From Balaenoptera acutorostrata (taxonomy: Eukaryota > Chordata > Mammalia > Artiodactyla > Balaenopteridae): a DNA stretch of 64,000 nt. Every line of letters starts with the position of its first letter. Within the stretch, counting starts at the first letter, position 1. The notes beneath the pieces are model-generated. The model was not told the origin of the DNA, did not search any database, and saw only the letters and a program-made list of their open reading frames with translations. Both the position numbers and the translations under genes were made by a program. Positions 47,814-58,194 of this stretch are shown in pieces. The stretch spans positions 27,735,268 through 27,799,267 of the forward strand of contig NC_080074.1 in the NCBI RefSeq assembly GCF_949987535.1. Reading direction: 5' to 3'.

Positions 47814-48144
47814 TTTTTTTTTTTTTTTACTTGATTTTATTTATTTATTTATTTATTCCTGGCTGTGTTGGGTCCTCGGTTCGTGCGAGGGCTTTCTCCA
47901 GTTGCGGCAAGCGGGGGCCACTCTTCATCGCGGTACGGGGACCGCTCTTCATCGCGGTGCGCGGGCCTTTCTCTATCGCGGCCCCTCCCGTCGCGGGGCA
48001 CAGGCTCCAGACGCGCAGGCTCAGCAATTGTGGCTCACGGGCCCAGCTGCTCCGTGGCATGTGGGATCTTCCCAGACCAGGGCTCGAACCCGTGTCCCCT
48101 GCATTAGCAGGCAGACTCTCAACCACTGCGCCACCAGGGAAGCC
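47814..48144 (-). mobile_element. CHR-type SINE, reverse, with internal duplication (subfamily A)
   Basis: The target duplication ccctctttctt lies at 47803-47813 and 48145-48155. It shares with the copies at 37213 and 56071 the duplicated catcgcggt segment (47925-47965), and with 56071 also the variant gggtcctcggttcgtgcg. These copies are young. Confidence 0.95.
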
Positions 48145-48155
48145 CCCTCTTTCTT

Positions 48156-48449
48156 ATATTATAATGCAAAGGCACTTGGAGTTTGAGTCCAGAAAGGAGC
48201 AGAGCCTGGAAAAAAAATCATGGCCAAGAACGAGGTCTGATGAAGAGCCAAAAAAAGATGAACTAGCTAAGAGTTCTGCCTAGCACTGTTCAGTTTAGTG
48301 AAGCTATTTGGTCACTCTTATGTATTCCATACCATGGACCAGAATCTTTTGAATTTTGAGTGTATGATATCATGCTTTTTTAAAATTATTTTTTCTTTTT
48401 TTCTCCTTTAGTTGTATGATATCATTCTTGATCAGCATGTAAAGAGCAT
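48156..48449. other. Intergenic, unassigned
   Basis: Nothing was recognised. Confidence 0.4.
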
Positions 48450-48461
48450 TGAACACCTTTT

Positions 48462-48480
48462 TTTTTTTTTTAATTTCTAT

Positions 48481-48511
<31 letters not shown>

Positions 48512-48791
48512 TGGCTGTGTTGGGTCTTCGTTTCTGTGCAAGGGCTTTCTCTAGTTGTGGCAAGCGGGGGCCACTCTTCATCGCGGTGCGCGGGCCTCTC
48601 ACTATCGCAGCCCTCTCACTATCGCAGCCTCTCCTGTTGCGGAGCACAGGCTCCAGACGCGCAGGCTCAGTAGTTGTGGCGCACGGGCCCAGCCGCTCCG
48701 CGGCATGTGGGATCTTCCCAGACCGGGGCTCGAACCCGTGTCCCCTGCATTGGCAGGCAGGCTCTCAACCACTGCGCCACCAGGGAAGCCC
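48462..48791 (-). mobile_element. CHR-type SINE, reverse, with a 17-bp internal duplication
   Basis: The perfect duplication tgaacacctttt lies at 48450-48461 and 48792-48803. It carries an (ATTT)n tail complement. A private tandem repeat cctctcactatcgcag lies at 48595 and 48612. Confidence 0.95.
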
Positions 48792-48829
48792 TGAACACCT
48801 TTTAGATTAGACTTTTGAAATTAGTGAAT

Positions 48830-49010
48830 TGGATTATTTTATGTTTTGAATAGGTAACACATTCATACAGCTCAAAATCCAAAAGGTACAAGAGTATAAA
48901 GTAAAAAATCTGTTTTACCTCTATTCTTCAGCTGTCTAACACCCCTGCCTTGAAGGAATTAGTTTTGTGGATATCTTTATTTTAACCATATTTTATGGGT
49001 ATAGTAAGTA
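48830..49010. repeat. Possible old L1 3' UTR remnant
   Basis: The text ataggtaacacattcatac, agctcaaaatccaaaaggt and acaagagtataaagt is a familiar old L1 3' UTR-type repeat; orientation is unsure. Confidence 0.45.
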
Positions 49011-49359
49011 GGATTCTTAACCAGCTTTCTAACCTGAGAATAAACACTGCATCTCAGCCATGTGGCAACATGTCCTTCTAGAATATATCCTGTTCTACAG
49101 GACTTACATGAATCAGAAGTTTGGATTTTATTTTCCAGATGCGTATAGTGTGAGTTGTTCTCAAGGAGGAAAAGAATGGGAAAAGACATTAAAAATTATG
49201 TATTTATCTAAGAGAATTTCATGCCATCAAACGAATCTCTGCCAAACAAGGTTATACTGTCAAATTTTAAAAATCTGGTTTCCTAAAGAAAACTATACCT
49301 GGTTCTTATCAAGATTACAAAAATAATACCCCTTCTAAGTACTTAATATATATTGAAAC
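49011..49359. other. Intergenic, unassigned
   Basis: Nothing was recognised. An open frame 49060-49326 has no recognisable domain. Confidence 0.4.
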
Positions 49360-49480
49360 TTCACAAGAAGAACATGAAGTACACTTTATAGGTGAAAAAA
49401 ACGAAGGTCAGACAAGTTAAGCAAATTCTAAGTTTTCAAATCTAGGCAGGGCTTCGGGGCCCTCACTCTTAATCTGCAGG
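49360..49480 (-). repeat. MIR-like fragment, reverse
   Basis: Plus strand: ttataggtgaaaaaaacgaag, then cagacaagttaagcaa, then caaatctaggcaggg. Confidence 0.55.
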
Positions 49481-49549
49481 ATACTCACTATCTATTCCAA
49501 TAGAGAATAGCCAAAAGAAGGCACATGGCAACAATTTTTGTTGTTTATT

Positions 49550-49725
49550 CAAAATCTTTTGTTCTCAAATTTTAGGATCTATCAAAATTACCTGTGATGT
49601 TTACATGCAGAGTCCCAGGCCTCAGCAATGAACTAGAAAATTAGAATCTCTGGGAAGGGCTCCAGGAATGCTTATTTTAACCAGCATTGCAGGTGATTGT
49701 AAGCATGGTGGCTTGTAAGCATACT
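49550..49725. repeat. MER5-like hAT DNA transposon remnant
   Basis: Text ttctcaaattttaggatcta, then aaattagaatctctgggaag, then aaccagcattgcaggtgatt, typical of the MER5 type. Confidence 0.7.
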
Positions 49726-49729
49726 GTGA

Positions 49730-50260
49730 TAAATATACCTGTGGCAGTTTGTGTTTTTCGAAGTTGGTCACAACTGTATCTTGTATCACACATACCCAGC
49801 TAGTTTCCAGAATCTTGGACTCTTCTTTCAAGAGAGGGGGTCCATGTCCCTTACTTTTCAAACTGGGTGGGCTTTTGTGACGAGTCAACCAATAGATTAT
49901 GGTGGGAGTGATGCTACGTGACTTCCAAGGTTGGGTTGAAAAAGGTGACTCTGCTTCCACTTTTGCCTGCTAGAACACTCGTTCTTGGAACCCAGCCACC
50001 ATGCAGTGAGGAAGCCCAAGTTGCTCCAGGGAGAGGCCCACTTGGAGAGGAACTAACAGTCTGTACCAACTTGCCTGCTATGTAAGCCAACCTAGAAGTG
50101 GTTCTGGTCCCAGTCAAGCTGCCCAGGCTGACACAGCATGGAGCAGAGATGTGCCTTTCCTGCCAAGCCCTGCCTAAATTGCAGATTCAAGAGCTAAACA
50201 AATGATTATTGTTCTTTTAAGCACTAAACTGGAGCTGAATTGTTATGCAAGAGCTAACTG
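49730..50260 (+). repeat. Old MLT1-like LTR remnant
   Basis: Contains gaacccagccaccatgcagtg, aggaagcccaagttgctcc, catggagcagagatgtgcc and gttcttttaagcactaaact in an order typical of an ancient MaLR-type repeat. The subfamily was not determined. Confidence 0.5.
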
Positions 50261-50429
50261 GACTAGTACCCTTCTAACCCCATATTCACTCTGCCTTTCT
50301 TCCTATCAGGGCAGGTTCTGGACCCTCTCTAAAATATTCTGGAAGTATCTTTCTCCAATGTCATTTACTTTCCCAGATTCTTCTAAATACAGAACCACTC
50401 ATTTCAGACTTCTGGTTATTTGAAGTTCT

Positions 50430-50570
50430 CATTATTGCCTCTGAGGCTTGGTTTCTCATCTAAAAAGAAACAGTAATAAGAAAGCCTACCTTATATACTT
50501 TATCATTAAATGAGATAATCCATGTAATCATTTAGCATCGTGCTAATGATAATGTTTTCTCTTATTACTC
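50430..50570 (+). repeat. MIR-like fragment
   Basis: Text: cctctgaggcttggtttctca, then aaatgagataatccatgtaa, then tcatttagcatcgtgc. Confidence 0.65.
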
Positions 50571-50639
50571 TTACTAGGTTTCTTGCATTCATATTCTCCA
50601 TTTCTTTAATGCACTTTTTTTTTTTTCTTATAGCTCAAT

Positions 50640-51090
50640 GCCATTTCACAGTCTTTTTTCTAGGCCTGGCATGCTCCCCCCACCAGGTCAGTTAGATTCT
50701 TACTCATCCTTTAGGATGCCACTTCTCCTTTGAGAAGCCTTCTCTGACTTCTCAAGCAATTAATGCCTCTCTTGTGCTCAAATAGCACCTTGGAGAACTC
50801 TCTATTATGGCCCTTAACACACTGGATTGTAATTATTGTTCACTAGTCTCTCTTCTCCGCTGGACTCTAAGTTCCTGGAAGGCAGGGTCAGCCTCTTTTT
50901 TGTTTTGAGTTTTGGCCACCTGGCGCGGATTGCGGGATCTTAATGCCCCGACCAGCGATTGGACCCGGCCGCAGCAATGAAAGCCCCGAGACCTAACCAC
51001 TTGACCGCCAGGGAATTCCCTAGGGTCAGCCTCTTTGTATTCTCATCCACTAACATAGCATCTGGCATATCTTTATTCACCATCTACTGT
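50640..51090 (+). repeat. L2 LINE 3' remnant, forward, split by a SINE
   Basis: Text: ttactcatcctttaggatgcc, then gagaagccttctctgactt, then aagttcctggaaggcaggg. After the SINE it ends with the typical catctggcatatc. Confidence 0.85.
50900..51021 (-). mobile_element. Short CHR-type SINE, reverse
   Basis: The target duplication agggtcagcctcttt lies at 50884-50898 and 51022-51036, splitting an L2. The body retains tgaccgccagggaattccc at the head side. Confidence 0.93.
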
Positions 51091-51099
51091 CTGTGCTAC

Positions 51100-51300
51100 T
51101 GTGCTAGGAAACACCGTGGCTAAGGAGTTAAGGGGTCCACGTTTTGGCAGACCTGCGTGGGAACAAAACAGCTCCATTTCCCTCATAACCTTGGAAAAAG
51201 TGAATGTCTCCGAGCCTCATTTGTAAAGTGGAGGAAGCACTTTAAGACTGCTATGACGATAAAGTAAAATAACTCTCGCAAAAAGCCCATTACAGAGCAA
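51100..51300 (+). repeat. MIR SINE
   Basis: Text: gctaaggagttaaggggtcc, then cataaccttggaaaaagtg, then tctccgagcctcatttg and ttacagagcaagc. It lies in the outer UBE2N upstream region. Confidence 0.65.
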
Positions 51301-51699
51301 GCAATCAATCATCAGGATGTTAGGAAATGCTTCCCCAACAATCCCATTTCCGGGCACCCTCACTCTAATCCTCCTTTAGGGCCCCGCACTCTAAAGGTAA
51401 TCCCTCTTTTAGGGATTACACTGGGATCTCTAATCCTCTCCTGGGTCATTCCTCCAGCTCTCCAATCCGCGAGTCAACCACTAGGGCCAGGCGTTCAGAG
51501 GCCATTCTTCTTCCCCGCCCCCAACTCTCTCCAAACTCTTTTAGCTTTCCCAGGTCTAAGGGGTGTGTCAAAGACACCCGATTTATGCGAAATTTAAACA
51601 TCAAAATTCTGGCTAGGCTTTTCCTAGATAACTTTCGAGACCCACAGTTGGGAGCTTTGCTACTGACTTTCGGTCTTCCCCTACTTGTGAGGAAGGAGC
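51301..51699. other. UBE2N upstream region, unassigned
   Basis: Transition to the CpG island. A locally repeated gggattacac/gggatctctaatcc text occurs at ~51411-51435. No gene was seen. Confidence 0.4.
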
Positions 51700-51812
51700 T
51701 CGCGGATCAACTTGACCTCAGTCGTTTGGCCAGCGCCAGCCCCGACCGCGCGCCGTGCAGTAGAGTTGAATGAACGAACGAATGAATGAATGGTACGTCT
51801 GCGGCCGGGCTT

Positions 51813-51845
51813 CTGTTACGTCGCCCATTGGCGCGGGCGTGGCCG
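51813..51845 (+). promoter_or_regulatory. CRE-like, inverted CCAAT and GC-box cluster
   Basis: A CRE/ATF-like half site (ttacgtcg) at 51816-51823 is followed by an inverted CCAAT box (attgg, 51827-51831) and a GC-box-like gggcgtggcc (~51836-51845). It lies ~370 bp upstream of the start codon. Confidence 0.6.
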
Positions 51846-52071
51846 TGGATAAGAGGCCCGCTGGTCGCAGACCACTCAGTCCCACCAGCGCGCAGCAGGG
51901 TCGGCCACTAGCGACGGGGCTCTGCGCTGCTCCGCGCCGCTCCGCACCACCTCTCCCAAGTCCCTGCCCCGCCGCCGCGCGTCACTTCCGCCACCCCCAG
52001 GTCGCGGCTGGGGCGGGGAGCGCGGGGGAGGGGGCCAGGTCCGAGGGAAGCTCGCCCGCGCCCGAGCAGGG

Positions 52072-52083
52072 ACTACATTTCCC
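52072..52083 (+). promoter_or_regulatory. ZNF143/THAP11-type motif
   Basis: ACTACATTTCCC is followed by GGGGGGC, a partial match to the same consensus as the MRPL42 promoter site. It is 129 bp upstream of the UBE2N start codon. Confidence 0.65.
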
Positions 52084-52122
52084 GGGGGGCCTCGGCGCGG
52101 CGGCGGCGGGCGCGGCAACGTC

Positions 52123-52133
52123 CCCCGGAAGTG
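52123..52133 (+). promoter_or_regulatory. ETS/GABP motif
   Basis: CCCCGGAAGTG fits the CCGGAAGTG core bound by ETS-family factors such as GABPA. It is ~80 bp upstream of the start codon, near the likely transcription start. Confidence 0.65.
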
Positions 52134-52211
52134 GAGCCCGGGACTTCCACTCGTGCGTGAGGCGAGCGGAGCCGGAGACGAGACCAGAGGCCGAACTCGG
52201 GATCTGACAAG

Positions 52212-52241
52212 ATGGCCGGGCTGCCCCGCAGGATTATCAAG
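52212..52241 (+). CDS. UBE2N: UBE2N (Ubc13) first coding exon
   Basis: The exon encodes MAGLPRRIIK, identical to the N-terminus of mammalian UBE2N, then a donor AAG|GTAACC. UBE2N is the E2 that pairs with UBE2V1 or UBE2V2 to build Lys63-linked ubiquitin chains in DNA-damage tolerance and NF-kB signalling. These ten residues form the start of the first E2 helix; the catalytic Cys lies in later exons beyond the window. The start context is acaagATGG. The leader upstream (from ~52130) shows no other ATG in a strong position. The frame that stays open to 52898 is intron read-through. The position opposite MRPL42 supports the call. Confidence 0.97.
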
Positions 52242-54749
52242 GTAACCACCCGGGCCCGCCTCCGGCTACCCGCTCTGCTCTTGCCCTCTCGACGGACCGG
52301 GCGGAGTGGCCCCTCGCTTCCTCCGGCCCGCGGCCCGCGCTGGGAGGCCCGAGGCAGCGCTGAGAGGGTCTGGCCGCGGCGGCGAGGAAAGTCGGGCGCT
52401 GAGGAGGGGGCGCCGGGGAGACTTCCGGCCGCAGTGGGGCAGCCCGGCAGCGGGGATCGGGGCCTCCCAGGCGGTCGGCCCGCGAGCGGGGAAGGCCTGG
52501 CCCGCGCCCTGGCGGAGGGTGGGGCCGCGGGCTTGCGGGGCTCTGGTCTTGGGAGCGGGCCTCCGCGGCCTCTCAGACCACCCCAAGCGGAGGCCGCGGG
52601 CGCGCGGGAATCGCGACGGGGCCCGGACTCTAGGCGGGGGTTGTGGACCGACACGGCCCCTCGGCCTCGTATCCGTGTCTCGGCCCGGGCGGGAGCGCAG
52701 GGGTGCGGCAGCCGCAGGTTCAGAATGAATGAACCGGGAGGGAGAGGCCGGGCGGGGCCCTGTGCCACGGGAGGCGGCTCCGGGAGGGCCGCGCATCCTG
52801 CAGCCGCCGGCACATGCTCGCCCCTGGCTGCCGGGGTTCGGGGGACGTGGGGGCTCCGCGCCCCACCGCCCTCGCTTCCGCGATCTCCTCTTCTTTAAAT
52901 GCGTTTCCGCTCGTTATCTTCGCGAAGTGAGTTTACTCTAGTTGGCAAACTCTTTTAGGACTGTTTCTGTTTAGAGGAAATAGTTCTAACACGAGACCGA
53001 GCGGGGATTGGGGGAGGGGGTGCAGTACAGATACGCGGGACCTTGTGAAACCTTTTGCCTCTCGATTTTGTGCGCTTTAAATTATCAATACCGTTTTTCA
53101 GCTCTTCATGAATATGTATGTACTTTGCCAAGTACCAATGGAACCATGAAAAATTCATCTTGGTTTTGAAACTCTTTACATAAATATCAAGTCCTCAGAC
53201 GTGAAATGTTTCTTGCAGTCCACGAAGACAAAACCTTTAGGTGTTTTTTGTCAGTTTTAGTGAAGGAAATTAGTTGAACCTCTGTGTTGCTCAATATGCG
53301 AGTTAAAGTGTCTAAATTGCAGCATCATTTTGTTTGCTGTAACTCTGAACGTGTATTTAATCTAGTTTGTCCTTAAAGTTTGGGGGGAGATGCATGCTAA
53401 GTGATTGAAAGATGGTATATTGTGTAGTGCGATTGCAATGAAATATATCTGAGATGGGGGTGTCTCTGACCTAAAGGTGCTTAATTTAGAGAAATAAGAC
53501 GTGTTTTGTAAAGTAGCAAGTTTTAGCAAGTAGAGAAGTAGAACAGATTGTCATTGTGCGCTGGGGTCTAATGATGTGAACCTTCACAGTGTTGTGTAAA
53601 ACCTTCATTGGTTGTGTTAAAGATTTGTCTTCGACTGACTCTGTCCAAGGCAGTTTAATGGCTGTGCGTTGGAGGGTACTTACAATGTGGTTGTAATACA
53701 ATCACATGGCCCCAGTGGTCATGTTTATTGAGGCCCCACTTGAAAATGAGGGGTGGAAGATAGAGCTATACATCAGATATCCTTGGATTTTTATTTACTG
53801 TTATTCAGGTTATCGACTAAGTACCTAGTACACATTGACATTCAAGATAATTCTCCAAAATACATAATGAATTAAAGACTTTACTTATATTTTTCCATTT
53901 TTGCTTAATGCTGGAGATATTCTGCAATAATATGAAAGTCTTAGATGGAAAAATAAATTCTGTGGGACCTTGTATATAAACTTATAGATATGAATAAGTT
54001 GAAGTCCTCATAATTCAATTCATTTGGCACACAATAATTTAGTTTACACCAGGCTTTTGCATTTTGCTATTTAAAACAAGACAGTGATAACTTATATGTA
54101 CTCTTAATTTTACAGTCTTGTTGATAACATCTCTCTAATGAAAGGTCCCTTGATTTGGGTATTATCTTGTAAGAGTTCGGTGGTTTTACTTTAATGCCAT
54201 TTATAGCAAAAAGAACTGTTTTCTCCAATCCCTAGGAAAGATTAAAAGATTATACTATTTTTTTTTCTAGTGCCCATGCTTATATTATGTAGGCTTTTCC
54301 AAAATCTGTGAAAATGTTTATTTTTTATATCAGAATTTAAAAAAAGAAGCTTGTCTCTTCTCTGTCAACTACAGTACTAGGTTCTGTGTGGAATATAATA
54401 GTGGTGGCAGTGGAATAGAATGGGGTAACACTACTGTCCTGAATGATGGGAATGTACCATCTCTCATTGGACAGTGTGATGCTTTCTACCTCAAAATGGG
54501 CATTATTTACATTTGCAAAATTCTTCAACCACTTGGTACCTGCAGAAGTCTTGTGAAGTAGACAATACATTATATAGGCTAGAAACCCATTCAAAGGACT
54601 TTCCTAGGGTCTTAAAACTGGCAGGAGGCAGAACTTGGATCTTGACCCAGTGTGACCTTTCCCTGCCTCTTGTTATTATGAAATGACATAATATATGTCA
54701 GAGTACCTTAACAACTGTAACTATACACATAAAGATGATTTTTTGAATT
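52242..54749 (+). other. UBE2N: UBE2N intron 1, proximal part
   Basis: The first ~650 bp are GC-rich. The remainder to 54749 is AT-rich with a MIR-like reverse fragment at ~54600-54645 (ttaaaactggcaggaggcag). No second exon was found. Few interspersed repeats are seen next to the promoter. Confidence 0.6.
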
Positions 54750-55500
54750 ACTATTCACCCAGTTGCTATCCCACTCAGATTCCCATTTCTAATCCAGTAG
54801 CAAATTCTGTGGGCTCTATTTTTCAAATTATATCCTGAATCAGACACATTTCCCTATCTCTCTGAAACCACTGTTCAGTTCCATCATTTGTTACCTGGCC
54901 TACTGTACTGATCTCCTTTTAAACAGCAGCTAGTGTTACTTTTAAAAACATAGATCTTGTTACTTCCCTGCTCAGAACTCCACAGAAGTTCTGCAGCACA
55001 CTTAAAATCTTGACTTTTTTCCCTCCTAGCTACAAGGCCCTCCATCCATCTGGGATCTGCCTACCTCTGAGATCATCTCCCACACTTCTCCCCTTGGGTC
55101 ACTCCATTGCAGCCACACTGTTGCTCTGCTGTACCCTGAACAATAAGAGGCTACGCATGTTCCAGTCACAGGGCTTTCCTCCTGTTTATTGCGTTGCTTG
55201 CTTTGTCATAATGTTCAGTTCTTGGCTCACATGTCATATTCTCAGAGAGGTTTACCTTAACTGTCCTAAAGCATAGTCCTCCCTCCTCCCCCATGGTTGC
55301 TCTTTAGCCCCTATTTTGTCTCTTCTGTATAGCACATATCATTACTCAAAGTTATATTATTTACTGTTTATCTCTACTCCCACTAAAGCTCCATGAAAGC
55401 AAGAATTCTTGGATGACTTGGGCATTGCTCAGATGCCTAGAACACATAATCTGCAAATCTAATGTCTCAGCCCTGAAATACTGATTGAATGAATGAATGA
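54750..55500 (+). repeat. L2 LINE remnant, forward, ~750 bp
   Basis: The longest well-ordered forward L2 in the window: agcaaattctgtgggctcta, then ctccttttaaacagcagcta, then ctacaaggccctccatcc, then ggtcactccattgcagcc, then cacagggctttcctcct, then agctccatgaaagcaagaa, ending tgattgaatgaatgaatga. Confidence 0.9.
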
Positions 55501-55639
55501 GCTTCAGTCTCTTTGAAAGAAAGTTTTAGGAGATTTATTCTATATAATTTGACATTGTTACTGCTCAGTAGATTCTACCTGAATCTGTGCCTGAGCTAAA
55601 AGTTTCTAATTCTACCCCATAAATTTGTTAAAAACAAAA

Positions 55640-56050
55640 CAAATCAATCTTTTATTTTGTTGACTAGGAAATACATAGAGCACCTTTGAAAGGTTCTAAA
55701 GGGTACATAGAGGAAAATTAAGACTCATCTGTCCTTCAGCATTCCAGTTTCCCTCCCCAGACAGCCACAACTTTTATTGTATATTCTTCCCAAAAGAGCA
55801 GAGAGACGTAGTGCATATATGTTAGGCCTATTCCCCTCCTCCCCAAGTAAATGCTGTACCTGATTCCTCCCCTTGCCCCCACCTATGTCTTCGAGGTGAC
55901 TAATTTTCTAAAGAGCTGTTTTGTGGAACCTTGTGGTTAGGCCTTAATTTAACTAATTGCATATTGATAACTATTAGATTGTTCCCCATATTTTGCTATA
56001 CAAACAGTGCTGTAATGAATGGTCTTATATATAGTGATATTTTGCACATG
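55640..56050. repeat. Possible old L1 3' UTR remnant
   Basis: Text such as ggttctaaagggtacatag, tgtccttcagcattccag and caaacagtgctgtaatgaat is L1 3' UTR-like; family and strand are unsure. Confidence 0.4.
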
Positions 56051-56070
56051 TATTAGTTACACTGAATCTT

Positions 56071-56406
56071 TTTTTTTTTTTTTTTAAAGGATTTTCTTAT
56101 TTATTTATTTATTTATTTTTGGCTGTGTTGGGTCCTCGGTTCGTGCGAGGGCTTTCTCCAGTTGCGGCAAGCGGGGGCCACTCTTCATCGCGGTGCGGGG
56201 ACCGCTCTTCATCGCGGTGCGCGGGCCTTTCTCCACCGCGGCCCCTCCCGTCGCGGGGCACAGGCTCCAGACGCGCAGGCTCAGCAATTGTGGCTCACGG
56301 GCCCAGCCGCTCCGCGGCATGTGGGATCTTCCCAGACCAGGGCTCGAACCCGTGTCCCCTGCATTAGCAGGCAGACTCTCAACCACTGCGCCACCAGGGA
56401 AGCCCC
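56071..56406 (-). mobile_element. CHR-type SINE, reverse, with internal duplication (subfamily A)
   Basis: The perfect 16-bp duplication agttacactgaatctt lies at 56055-56070 and 56407-56422. Its body is nearly identical to the copy at 47814, including the duplicated catcgcggt segment (56185-56222). It is among the youngest insertions in the window. Confidence 0.96.
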
Positions 56407-56939
56407 AGTTACACTGAATCTTGGCAGTTACGTGTTTAGCTAGAATTATAGGATTTTTTTTTCCTCTCTCTTTTTTCCTGGGCAAAACCTCTTTTAGTCT
56501 CTAAAAGTGACAGAGCAGTTAAAGCTTAAAGTCACATAAGTTGAAAGCTACCTAAGATAAGAGATCCTCCTTAATCTATCTGTCATAAAGAACCGGAGTA
56601 TTTTGCGAACAAATAAATGAAATCTGTAGCTGTGGCTTGGTCAAAAACAAATTTATTTCAGCTTTACATGTTACACTGACAGGATGACATTCCTTTAATT
56701 TTCTTCTCAAAATTAATCATGAAGTCAATAAAATGTAGGCTTAGGAAACAGTTAACTTACTCAAGCAGTTGACTTATTTGATTAAAACCTAGCAAACCAA
56801 CCTTCTGAAATTAGAATTTCACCAGTCTTCCCTACAATTTATTTTTTGTTTGGTGAGGTTTAGTTTCAAACTCTTAAAAACCTGTTATGAGCTGACGGAG
56901 TCTTGAGTTCTGTTTTTTACTTTAATAATTATCATTTTT
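56407..56939. other. UBE2N intron 1, unassigned part
   Basis: Nothing was recognised beyond the SINE duplication. Confidence 0.4.
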
Positions 56940-56944
56940 TAAAA

Positions 56945-57266
56945 TACAGATTTTTAAAATTATAATTTATTTATAATAAATTTATTTTATTTATTTATCT
57001 TTGGCTGCGTTGGGTCTTCGTTGCTGCACACAGGCTCTCTCTAGTTGTGGTGAGCGGGGGCTACTCTTTGTTGCGGTGCGCGGGCTTCTCATTGTGGTGG
57101 CTTCTCTTGTTGCAGAGCACGGGCTCTAGGCGCGCAGGCTTCAGTAGTTGTGGTGCATGGGCTTAATTGCTCCGCGGCATGTGGGATCTTCCTGGACCAG
57201 GGCTCGAACCCGTGTTCCCTGTGTTGGCAGGAGGATTCTTAACCACTGCGCCACCAGGGAAGTCCC
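56945..57266 (-). mobile_element. Long CHR-type SINE, reverse
   Basis: An AT-rich tail complement at 56945-56998, ggctgcgttgggtcttcg and the head complement gccaccagggaagtccc at 57250-57266 are present. No convincing target duplication was found, so the left boundary is approximate. Confidence 0.9.
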
Positions 57267-57814
57267 TCTTACACTATTTAAAAGCCACTCATTTGATATG
57301 TATTTTAGTACATAACGTAGCTTTTAGTGAGAAAAGCGATTCAGAAAACTGACCCTTTTTTTTAAGCCCTGAGAATCTTTGGCTCATAATGTTTTTTCCC
57401 ATTTAAAAAAAAAAAAGGGCATGAAAACTTACCATGATGGAGATGGACTTGTTATAAATCGTAATTAAAACATTCTTAGGAAGAAGATAAACTCATATAG
57501 TAAAAACTTGAGTAGAAACAGTGTAGTTTTTAGCTCTTTTGGTTGTTGTCCCAATTTAAGAATTTTCTGACCTTCTTCCTAGTACAGTAAACCATACTTT
57601 TTGCATATGACTTCTGGGGATTCAGATTCTTGACAAGCTTATTTGTGAATCCCCTCGGTCTCCATGGATTCCAGGTTAAGAATCCCTGAACTACTTTTGG
57701 TAGTGATTAAACTTTCAGGCTATATGGATATTGTTTAATATACTACCTAATGTTTTGATTATGGAATGTAGGCATAACTGAAAGTAGGTTAAAAATTGAG
57801 TCGAGTGTTGTTTT
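57267..57814. other. UBE2N intron 1, unassigned part
   Basis: Nothing was recognised. Confidence 0.4.
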
Positions 57815-57828
57815 TTAAGCTCTTCTTT

Positions 57829-58180
57829 TTTTTTAAAAATAAATTTATTTATTTTATTTATTTTTATTTTTGGCTGCATTGTGTCTTTGTTGCTGTGCGC
57901 AGGCTTTCTCTAGTTGTGGCAAGCGGGGGATACTCTTGGTTGCGGTGCGTGGGCTTCTCACTGCCGTGGCTTCTCTTGTTGCAGAGCACAGGCTCCAGGC
58001 GCGCGGGCTTCAGTAGTTGTGGCTCACGGGCTCAGTAGTTGTGGCTCGCGGGCTCTAGAGCGCAGGCTCAGTAGTTGTGGTGCACGGGCTTAGTTGCTCC
58101 GAGGCATGTGGGATCTTCCCAGACCAGTGTCCCCTGCATTGGCAGGCGGATTCCCAACCACTGCGCCACCAAGGAAGGCC
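57829..58180 (-). mobile_element. Long CHR-type SINE, reverse
   Basis: The perfect 14-bp duplication ttaagctcttcttt lies at 57815-57828 and 58181-58194. Part of the B box region is missing (agaccagtgtcccctgc, ~10 bp shorter than other copies), so it lacks an intact internal promoter. Confidence 0.95.
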
Positions 58181-58194
58181 TTAAGCTCTTCTTT

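Larger units (their letters stand above)
51700..52900. promoter_or_regulatory. UBE2N: CpG-island promoter of UBE2N
   Basis: A GC-rich, CpG-dense region spans the upstream sequence, exon 1 and the first ~650 bp of intron 1. It is free of interspersed repeats, in contrast to its surroundings. A tetranucleotide run of the gaatgaacgaacgaatg type marks its left edge (51768-51791). Long open frames on both strands here (for example 52073-52813 minus, 52306-52728 plus) are chance products of high GC. Confidence 0.95.

Noticed and set aside
47708..48283. 191-codon plus-strand ORF and similar frames at 37094-37621, 43600-44064, 48412-48810 and 56105-56485
   Set aside because: They are translations through CHR SINEs (recurring GSSPGLGRSHMPRS-type and [16 protein letters not shown] text), not genes.
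52073..52813. 246-codon minus-strand ORF in the CpG island (and other long frames there)
   Set aside because: Pro/Arg/Ala-rich low-information translation with several overlapping frames on both strands, expected by chance in very GC-rich DNA.
52242..52898. Open frame continuing from UBE2N ATG to 228 codons
   Set aside because: After MAGLPRRIIK the sequence has a splice donor and the translation no longer resembles UBE2N; it is GC-rich intron read-through.
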